A stretch of 64,000 nucleotides of DNA from Mytilus edulis. Its lineage: Eukaryota; Mollusca; Bivalvia; Mytilida; Mytilidae. Where the stretch lies: contig NC_092352.1 of the NCBI RefSeq assembly GCF_963676685.1, forward strand, positions 24,757,117-24,821,116, read 5' to 3'. The position numbers were made by a program, and so were the translations under genes. The notes below the pieces were generated by a model. It made no database searches. It was not told the origin of the DNA and worked only from the letters and a program-made list of their open reading frames with translations. This document shows, piece by piece, positions 15,001 to 23,500 of this stretch (position 1 is its first letter; every line of letters starts with the position of its first letter).

Positions 15001-17212
15001 GTTTCTCCACAATAAGTCCTTCACTCTTCATTTAAATGTTCAGTAAACAGTTCTTGTGCACTTAATCTGAATATTTCCAATATCTAACCACATGCTGTAC
15101 AATGTTTCAATCGTTGTCAATCATTTCAATCACATGCACATATACAGTTCTATTATAAAATACTTTAAAATCAGTTTGCTTGAAAACTTCATGTGTATCA
15201 TATATATATATATGACTAATATACTTACAATGTTCATAACCTTCAAATCTGACACAAACTCCAGTCCCTGCTGTAGGGTTAGCAATGTTCAAGTATACCA
15301 CTCTGAAATGTATTAAAAAAGTAATTCACTTAATCTATTCATATTTACATGTACAGATAAGGGGTCACTAACATACAAATTATTACCTAATTATATAAAT
15401 TAAATTTAAAGTGTTGTTTTTCATGGTGGTGTAATGTATATGACATGTCTGGCAGTAAAAAATTAAAAATATTCAATGTCGTAGTCCATATTATTAACCC
15501 TTGCATTTAGGGAATGTGTATGTACCACCCCAATGCATTGTTCTTGAGAGCTACAATAGTGTTCCCTTCTTTCAGAGATTATACTAGGATGATTTTTTTT
15601 TCTCGTGTGTCTTTCTTGCAAATATATGGGGTTCCAAACTATGACAAACATGAAAAAGAGTGGACTTTGAAATGAAACCAGAGTAATTGCAAGAAATATG
15701 ATACATGATATACATGATATATGAAATCATGGAAACTCTAACTAATTTAGAGAAAACTCAGACATGTGAGTGAGTGAGTTTTGAAGAAAACTTGTAACAG
15801 TACATGTACTAAGAAAGACAAATCTGACCAAGTGATGCATATTTTTGACATTAAATAAAAATGGCTGAGCAGCACATGAACAGGTAAGATTGATTAAATT
15901 CATTCTTACGTCTTTCATCAAATACACTTTGAATAATTTAAGAATAAGACTATTTATTATTCCAATCTAGGGCCCTTGATGGGCAGCATGACATGAACAC
16001 ATAAAACAATACATCATGATTTGTAATAGAAAACATTTTTTTATATATATATATATTGAAATCTTTATCTTCAGACATTGTCAGACAGATGTTTTTATCT
16101 CCATTCTATAAAAATCCCATAAATTTAATTCCTGGCAGGCCAAGAGATGGTTTCACAAAAAACTTACGACTAAGATTTATTGTAAGTCATTTGTAAGTAT
16201 ATACTGAAATTGAATTGTTTAGACTTATCATGCTTATGATCATGATGATCAATCTTAATTGTAAGTTTTTTTGCGAAACCAAATCCAGAACCATTAAATC
16301 ATAAAATATGTTTGTTATTTGCCACGTTGTAGTGGTATTGTTGTTCCAAATATAGAAACCGGAAAACATGACAAAATTTATTCATCCGCAATGGAAACCT
16401 ATGAACATAATGAAATGAATGATCCAAAAACAGAATATTCATCATGTTGAATGAATATGATGAAAGGCAGTATTTCAAAATTTGGCAGAAGAAATATATA
16501 TATATATGACGTACAAAAACATATGACATGACAATGAAGTTACCAACCTAGACTGAACATCAGTTATTTACATATCCGATGGATAAATCTGTTGTACATG
16601 TTGTAGAGTTGTCACTGGTTCAGACGTACTTATAAATATAATTATTTTGTGACTTTATCTTGCATTAATTTGTAGGATCCTTTACAAAAGATGTGATTTT
16701 TTTCGGGTTTCGTATGAATTATATAGTAAACCCAGCAAATTGTAACAAACCCTGTGTATCATGTACTATATTACAAAGCTAAATTAAAACTGACGAGGAA
16801 AGGTAACACCCAGCCACCGAAAGCTTTATTTTAAAGCCATGGTGGTCTAGTGGTCTAGTGGTCTAGCGCATTGGATACAGTGCAGGCGATTTGGTGTCAC
16901 GATATCTGAGTAGCACGAGTTTAATTCCTGGCGAGGGAAGAACAAAAAATTTGGGAAAGCAAATTTACAGACCTAAAATTGTTGGGCGGACATTTAGATG
17001 AGTTGTATATGTATATATATAGAGAGATAGAGAAGGGAAAACTCAGTGTCAGTCACTCTGTGAACATGGTGAAGTTTTATGACAAGCAAATTGTCAAATG
17101 ATAATTGTGATCTGTCCTCTTCTTCTTAAAAAAGAGACATGTTTAATTACCCAAATATTTCTTCTCCAGGTTCATATGCACTTTTATGAGTTCTTAAGAT
17201 GATTTGATTCAT
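1..17212 (-). CDS. arrestin-domain (alpha-arrestin-like) protein, 3' part outside window
   Basis: Eleven coding exons, in transcript order: 17212-17151, 15302-15229, 14851-14762, 10850-10788, 10219-10122, 8218-8085, 6831-6735, 3290-3127, 2584-2500, 961-874 and 26-1 (continues off the left edge). All junctions are GT-AG and frame-consistent; 981 nt give 327 codons so far. The start ATG (17210-17212) follows an in-frame stop 15 nt upstream. Exon 1 encodes the arrestin-type strand motif YEPGEEIFG, joined to VVYLNI. Exons 4-5 give the hallmark GSYVFPFRFQLLNDLPGSF followed by the RIQYWISAEL strand, typical of the arrestin N domain. Exons 7-9 (SGGVARLRIIITNNTKV; PLPPTVSSKYHIK) fit the C domain. Alpha-arrestins are cytoplasmic adaptors that link membrane cargo to ubiquitin ligases and trafficking. 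PPxY motifs, if any, would lie in the unseen tail. The subfamily is not resolved. Lies head to head with CPSF4. Confidence 0.85.
583..720 (+). mobile_element. MITE remnant, GTGGGTACCAATTTTGT family
   Basis: Contains TTTATTTTGTGGGTACCAAT and the following GATTCAGAAAAATTCGCATT, as in three more complete copies (22712, 23765, 55550). The right inverted arm is weak, so this copy is decayed. It sits just beyond exon 10 of the arrestin-like gene. Confidence 0.55.
3448..4582. mobile_element. pogo/Tigger-like DNA transposon remnant with TA target duplication
   Basis: Ends are inverted: CAGTGAAACCTGTCCAAACC at the left and, read from the right on the opposite strand, CAGTGAAATCTGAATAAACC. TA flanks both sides (3446-3447 and 4583-4584), as in the Tc1/mariner-pogo superfamily. 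The interior carries more copies of the end motif (CCGAAC...TCGGTTT near 4440-4560). A short minus frame at 3697-3912 (acidic, STTESSFDSDCESELVIE) could be a transposase tail, but no DDE core is left. It lies in intron 7 of the arrestin-like gene. Confidence 0.75.
4640..5180 (+). repeat. three-copy tandem repeat, about 155 bp
   Basis: AAAACTGGAAAATCCCCCTT and the following ATAAACAATTCACCAAAGTT recur at about 4681, 4837 and 4996 with moderate divergence. No coding meaning seen; intron 7 of the arrestin-like gene. Confidence 0.75.
5929..6072. mobile_element. foldback (MITE-like) hairpin
   Basis: Arms 5929-5974 and 6026-6072 pair: AATAGCAAGTTTGTTGTCCC on the left meets GGGACAACAAACTTGCTATT on the right, with a loop of about 50 bases. 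Nothing coding. Confidence 0.8.
6966..7607. repeat. bivalve repeat with three 167-bp units and inverted GC-rich ends
   Basis: Starts ATACCCCCGC and ends GCGGGGGTAT (7598-7607). A (GTCAGTCY)n stretch at 7017-7075 is followed by three units starting at about 7094, 7261 and 7428, each containing TTTCTCAGGAACT and TCATCACTCGACAACTTCCT. Small frames across it follow the repeat period and are not genes. Confidence 0.85.
8495..9140. repeat. dispersed repeat present as two diverged direct copies
   Basis: Segments about 8495-8700 and 8890-9130 share CAAAGAATTCAACTTTATAT, CCTTTTGTTTTC and AAGAAGTTCCG/AGTTCGACG-type blocks in the same order. It fills intron 5 of the arrestin-like gene; no exon in this stretch. 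Confidence 0.6.
9254..9403. mobile_element. long hairpin foldback element
   Basis: Near-perfect inverted arms: AGGATTAAACACATTTTTTC at the left and GAAAAAATGTGTTTAATCCT at the right, continuing inward through CTAGAGGTTATTGATGT. A second inner stem pairs AACTCACAAACT with AGTTTGTGAGT. Confidence 0.85.
9717..9924 (+). repeat. 104-bp tandem duplication
   Basis: TATTAAATTTAATTTTTGTA begins at 9717 and again at 9821, and the following bases match through TGTTATGCAATTG. The copies are virtually identical, so the duplication is recent. Confidence 0.9.
11200..12143 (+). repeat. bivalve tandem repeat, about 148-bp unit, six copies, ending in a hairpin
   Basis: AACCATGAAAATGAGGTCAA recurs near 11206, 11354, 11501, 11651, 11800 (damaged) and 11945. 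Units also share CCATACACCAAATATAGTTG-like blocks. The array ends at GAAGTGAGCTAACGCCACCG and a 35-base palindrome at 12109-12143 (GTCGAGCTTTCTGCAAC, AAAA loop). Short frames within it repeat with the same period and are not genes. Confidence 0.85.
12640..13450 (+). repeat. second bivalve tandem repeat, about 165-bp unit, four to five copies
   Basis: AAGCATTGTGTATAAGTTTC and AAAATTCAAACTTGATC recur around 12750, 13050, 13210 and 13375 with clear divergence. Lies in intron 3 of the arrestin-like gene. A 74-residue frame at 12882-13106 is a product of the repeat. Confidence 0.75.
16149..16280. mobile_element. MITE foldback
   Basis: GGTTTCACAAAAAACTTACG at the left pairs with the right end, which reads GGTTTCGCAAAAAAACTTAC on the opposite strand; total 132 bp. 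Lies in intron 1 of the arrestin-like gene. Confidence 0.8.
16755..17030 (+). mobile_element. tRNA-derived SINE, copy 1
   Basis: Shares AACTGACGAGGAAAGGTAAC, AAAGCTTTATTTT, GATTTGGTGTCACGATATC and GGCGAGGGAAGAAC with the copy at 42146. The A-box region is expanded: TGGTCTAG occurs three times in tandem (16845-16866). The B box is damaged (GAGTTTAATTCC). It therefore is not a working tRNA and probably not an active master copy. Confidence 0.85.
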
Positions 17213-17513
17213 TTCATCCCATTTTTAACAATGAGAGAAAAGTTGACATCAAGTTCATGAAGTAATAAAAAAAGTGGAAAATCCCTTTCTGTTACTTTCT
17301 TTAATCTACTGTGTAAGCAACAAAAACTAGTTTCTTGCAAGGAACCAGTAACCGCAAAATTTAATCTCTCCGATTTGTTTTTGTGATTTAAAATGATACT
17401 CCCATCAAGCTCATGTAAAAAGCGCTTGAAAGATTTCAAAGATCAAAAAATAAAATCAACGTCAAAAAGACGCAATTTTTATTTTGAGTTGGTCTTACTT
17501 GAAAACACTAAAA
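17213..17513. promoter_or_regulatory. probable shared bidirectional promoter, arrestin-like gene and CPSF4
   Basis: 301 bases separate the divergent start codons of the arrestin-like gene (ATG ends at 17212, minus strand) and CPSF4 (ATG at 17514, plus strand), so both 5' UTRs and both start sites should fall here unless untranslated upstream exons exist. I see no clear TATA box or CpG-rich core. The bidirectional role is inferred from geometry only. Confidence 0.55.
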
Positions 17514-20500
17514 ATGCAAGACGTTGTAGCTCCCGTAACATACATACAGTTTGACATAACTGCATCTTTAGAAATGCAGCTTGGAGCTCTTCCCCTCCCA
17601 TTTCCAGGGATGGACAGTAAGTTATTAGTTATGTTTTCAGTGGGTTATGGCTTATCCCAAGTTATGGGCCATAAATTTATTTAACTTATGCTACAGCATG
17701 TACTAGGTGTACAAGCCTAGTTCAAATAATTAGTCTTCCAATATTTCATAATAATTTAGAAGAGTCGAACCGCTCCTTTCCTATAGTCTACTGTACATGT
17801 CACATGATTCTGTACGTGCTCTCATTTGTCATTAGAAACATATGAGAAAATAATAATATTCTCAGATCTGCAGTGACATCACAACATGTAACTGACCAAT
17901 CAATGATTAGCATTTTTGTTATGTAAACAATGTTGAGAGGTGATGCGGATAAGATTCCTCTAGATTTTCCATAGACTTATTGCAAATTAATTTAATTGAT
18001 ATATATCGTAACCAGTTGAATATAGTAATTTTACTCTTTTAATACTGTTAAAGACACTATATAATATCTCTATTTTGATTTTTAACATACTATAACCTCT
18101 CGTTAAAAAATTATCGGCAATATAAATAATCAGTTATCCCCTTCAAATAGATGAAAAATCTAGAGGATTCCGGATGGCATCACCTCCTGACAAATGTAAA
18201 TGCCAGGATGTCCGGATCTGAGAATTCTGGGGTCTCACTAATTAGCGACAACAAGCGTCAAGAAGCGACAACAAGCGTCAACAAGCGACAAGAAGCGACA
18301 ACAAGCGACAAGAAGACTATTTAGTGAAAAGAAAACATTTTTTTTATTAGATATAAAGAAATTTGTATTTAATGGTTTTTTTTTTAAATATACGAGCAGA
18401 TATGTCTAATTAAAATGTTTTATTATATAGATAGACAAAGAAAGGAAACATTTGTGAGGAAGAAAGAGATTGTGAAGTTTATATTAGTATATTGGTAGAT
18501 GAAGAAATTAAACATTTGTGAAGAAGAAAGAGATTGAGCTTCTTTTTTATATTTTTAAATATGAAGAATATGTATAAGATAATGTATGTATCTGTTTTCA
18601 TCAAAGTCAAAGTATGAATAAAGGAATGGAGATATATATGGAGCGGGCATAATGGAATATAATATTTTGATTCATTTGCTTAATACTATGCTCTAAGTGT
18701 ACTCTTGTTATGTCAATTCGATGCTTTTTTTGTAGAACTCTCAGCCACACTTTGCCATCTTTATTATTTAAGCGTGTTTCCAGACCCCACGACGAGGACG
18801 TGGTTCTACCTTGGGGTCCATATGATTTTTTTTTTTTTACAATAACATCCAATTAACACCTTCAACTTTGTACACGCATCAGACTATACAATTACATGCA
18901 CCAGAATATACAATCTGACATTGTAAATAGTGAACACCTGTTGAAAACTCAAGATTGTCATTAATTTCCTTTCATCTTCAATCAATATGCATAAACATGA
19001 TAAATATCTTTTAATGGGGCAATAAGCAAATAAAAAGATGAAATTTTCACATTTCAATTTTCTTTTCCTCTTGTTTGATTTCAGTTCTTTGTATTTCACA
19101 ATTTGTGTCAATATTTTCAGGACAATGATGCACAAATAATTCATTTTGCGAGCTTAATATATATTGCACGAAAAGAGTTTTAAAAAACAAATTATAAGAT
19201 AAATAATATGTTCTAAAACACAATAATTAAACGTAATACTGGCTGTTATACATAAAAGATGATAAAATATTATGTAAATAATGTTTCATTTTTTTCTATC
19301 AATTTTAACTTTCTTGTCGCTAAAATTATTTTCTTTTGCATATTCTTTTAATATTTATTGCAATGATTAATTTTAATTAAAAAAATATGTTTTCTTGTCG
19401 CTAAATAGTTTCTTGTCGCTTGTTGTCGCTAAAATAATTCTTGTTGTCGCTTGTTGATGCTTGTTGTCGCTAAAATTCTTGTTGTCGCTAATTAGTGAGA
19501 CCGATATTCTGAAAATTATGTACATGTATAAGCGTTACAGACGGTACCTTGAATGACAGAATAACACTGTTAATATCCGAATAACACTTGTAATGACCGA
19601 ATAACACTTGAAAATGTAATATAAGCACATATTGGTGACTTTTAAACATTGAATATTAATAATAGTTTATTATCATGATTATTGATGTATTTTATAACTT
19701 ATAAATGATTTACAGAAAGCAGATTAGTTTATTAAAAACTTTTTTAATTTAGTGAGTACATCCAATATGGTGACCACGGAAATCACAATGGCCGCCATGT
19801 TCGATGTAAACACTAAATTCAAAATGATCTTTAGGAACTTCTCTGCTGTCAGTAAATCATTTTTAAAGTTACAAAATACATCGATAATATATTATTATTT
19901 ATTAATCAATGTTTAAAAGTCACCAAATTGTGCTAATATTAAAATTTCAAGTGTTATTCGGTCATCGTGTCATTACAAGCGTTATTGTGATAATAACATT
20001 GTTATTCGGTCATTCGTGTTACCCGCATTACAGATACCAATAGTGGCAATACTACATGTAGTTTAAATCCAACAATGAAGAGAGAGCACCATTGATTCAT
20101 TAATGGTGCGCACTTACAGTTCTGAAGCACTCTATGCTTGCATTACTTGCCATTAGAAAAATAGATAGAAGTACAAAACAGAGAATGTGCCTATAGAGGG
20201 TTAGTCCAAGATTACTCTAACGTCCAATGGCTGTTTTGCCAGATAAGCTGGGGCCTTGGGATGTCAGAGCTCGTCCCATATAAAAAATGGATATTTACCA
20301 TCCAAAATAAGTGTGCTGCTTCGTCGCTTCTGGTACCGACAAACAGCCTTGGAATTACATAAATCGGGTATCAATATGTTCATTTTTCATTTATCTTTGA
20401 AATGAAAGTTAAACTGCCAGAATCAATGGGTCACTGTGAAAACTGTCTGAATATGAGAAAATAAAGGGTGGCAGGTAGGTGAATCTTACATAAATGAAGA

Positions 20501-23500
20501 GATAAATTATCTCCCTTTGCTGCAAAAATGCCAAATTTTGGCATTAAAATTGAAATATCTTTTTTAACTCATCGGTGACCTATATTTTTTATTATTGGTT
20601 TCAAATAAGCTGTACATAAACTAAATAATTGTAAAATTTAAGCGATTTCTGTAATTTAGTCCTTTTTTTATTTTGATATTATAACTATTTCTCCTATTAG
20701 TTCGTCAACAGAAAAAAGGACATAAACAAAGATGTATGCTTCTTTCGGAGGCAGATTGTGAGCTTAAATGAACGGTGACCCCATTTGTTAATTTCATTAT
20801 GATAAAAAGTACATTTGTAAAAAAATATAGCGAAATCCTATATTAGAAAAAAAAATTGGATTTATACCCGCAAGCCCCCTTAAAACTGCAAGGACTCTAT
20901 CATCACTGCAGCACAAATAAAAGAAACATGACAATTTCTTTTTGTTTATGGTTATCTGATCTGACACAAAACCAAATAATAGATTTCACTTAAGGTGGTA
21001 TGGGTGTCTTTCGCCAAAAACAGAGAACCTTAGGTCCAGATTTTCTATCAAGTTAGCAAAATTAGATGCAGGAATGCAGATATTAAATTTGAATTTTCAT
21101 TTTAAAGAAACAATTTGTACGAATATAACTTATAAATAGTAATTTTTTTCATGTGTAGATTATATTTGGTCGTTTAAAAAAAATAAAAAAATTGAGGGTA
21201 TTTTAAGGGGAGGTAACTCTAAAACAGTGAATTTCAGATTTGTGCACAAACATGACAAAACAAAATGTTATTTTTCTCTAATAACGTTATAGAGTTATAT
21301 CCTTCACTGTTTTATGATATGACTTTACTTCATACACATATGGAAATAAAATTATATTCTGTCATGTTTGTTGTGTAAATTCCAATGACATTTCATCCTG
21401 ATTCTACTATAACCATGATAACTGAATTATCTTTATTTTATTTAGAATCTGGAGCAGCTATCTGTACATACTATTTAAGTAATGTTTGTAGTAAAGGTGC
21501 TGCTTGTCCATTCCGCCATGTTAAAGGAGACAGAACAGTTGTATGTAAACATTGGTTACGAGGTCTATGTAAGAAAGGAGACGATTGTGAATTTCTCCAT
21601 GAGTATGATATGACAAAGATGCCGGAATGTTACTTTTTCTCAAAATTTGGTATGGAAATTATTGTTATTTATATTTCTATTAGTATCAGCATGATCAGTT
21701 AGACAATAGAATTCTTTAAATGATTAGAGATATGGGATAATGTACAATGATGTAAGGATATATTGAATAAAGTATAAAAAAAACATGAAATATACTGTAA
21801 GAGCTTTCCAATTTATGTTGTTTCAATGGAATAACAGAAGAACTGTTAGTTGATTTTAATTTTATGTCATTCCATGCAATAGTTTAAGAACCATTCCTCC
21901 AACCTTTTCTTATTTAACGTTTCTTAATTATTTCAAACATTCAAAACAGTTGTCCATCATTGTGTCCATTTTAGTATCGATGATTTCCACTTTTGCTAAT
22001 CAGGAGTGATGGCCATTATCATTGCTTATTAAAAATGATACATGTACTAATAATTTAATTTTGGATGTAACGCCTCTTCTGATTGGCTGACGTTATTTTG
22101 TTATCATCCCATAGACATAATTTAGCCATGTGACTGTGACGTCATCAACGTTTTTTCATGGTTTTCTACGGTTTAAAATGGAATTTAGAATTAAATTATA
22201 AGAAATGACTGTAATATTTTTTCTGTCTATTCGAAATGACATAAAAAATGTGGTGCACACTATTAAATAACCTGCTACGCGCGTTATTCAGTGTGCACCA
22301 AATTTTTTATGTTATTTCTTCATAGACAGAAAAAATATTACAGTCATTCCTTAAATAAATCCCATAAGTATCAATAAATAGAAGTTTAAAAATTAAGCTT
22401 TCTAAGCTTTTCTATGAACGAGATACTCTTAGGATGTGTAGAGTATATATTGATTTTTATTTTTCCTTTTATATAGGTGAATGTAACAACAAAGAATGTC
22501 CATTTTTACACATAGACCCGTCATCAAAGTTAAAAGATTGTGCTTGGTATGACAGAGGATTCTGTAGACATGGTAGGTTAAAGCCAAACAAAAATCTAGT
22601 TTATTGAAATGTTGTATGTAGTCTTAACTTTTATTAAACTTCAGCCTTTGTCATGATTGTCAAATATCTATACTGACTATTAGATGGTGGCAAAGTACTA
22701 CATCATCTACATGTATGGATTCATTTATTTTTTTGGGTACCAATTTATGTGGATCGAAGGAAAATGATTATATCACATGAATCAGTGGACATTTGATGTG
22801 GGGTTTTTCAAACAGGTGTATACAAACCTATAGTAAATTTTTACTTCCCTGAACATTTAAATTTGTGGTTTCCTTAAACCCACAAAAACAACGAAAATTG
22901 ATTTCTAGTAAACATTAACATGATTAATGAATGGGAAATCAGTTATTAATTGAGATGGTCCAAGTATTTTTCTTTGATAATTTGAATATAGGAATATCAG
23001 CTTTGTACTTGAAGTTTGTCATTCATCAAATATCAGTATATATGTAATATTATTTTTGGCAAAAAAAATGGACATATAAGGTAGAATGCTTTAGAAATGC
23101 TTCAAATCTACAATATTTTATATGATTAAAATCAAACAGAACTTTAAAAATAAGTCAGGTTACGTATGCCAATGAGACAACTGTCCACCAAAGTTCAAAG
23201 AATTGAAATAAACCATATGTCTGACAGTCATTCATGATCAACATTGCATCAGGTTACTTCCTTGTTATAAATTTAAATGCACCTGTATATCATGTTTATA
23301 CTGCACTTTTATTTGTTTTCTTGATTATTTTGTAGCTCCTACCGGTAATTGTAAAAACAGACATGTGATAAGCTTATTTGTTTTCTCTATTATTTTGTAG
23401 GTCCTAATTGTAAGAATAGACATGTGAGAAGAGTTATCTGTCAGTGTTATTTAAATGGTTTCTGTTTGGAGGGTCCAAAATGTAAATTTATGCAGTAAGT

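Noticed and set aside
21385-21702. stand-alone small zinc-finger gene of 105 residues
   Set aside because: It is exon 2 of CPSF4 with intron read on both sides.
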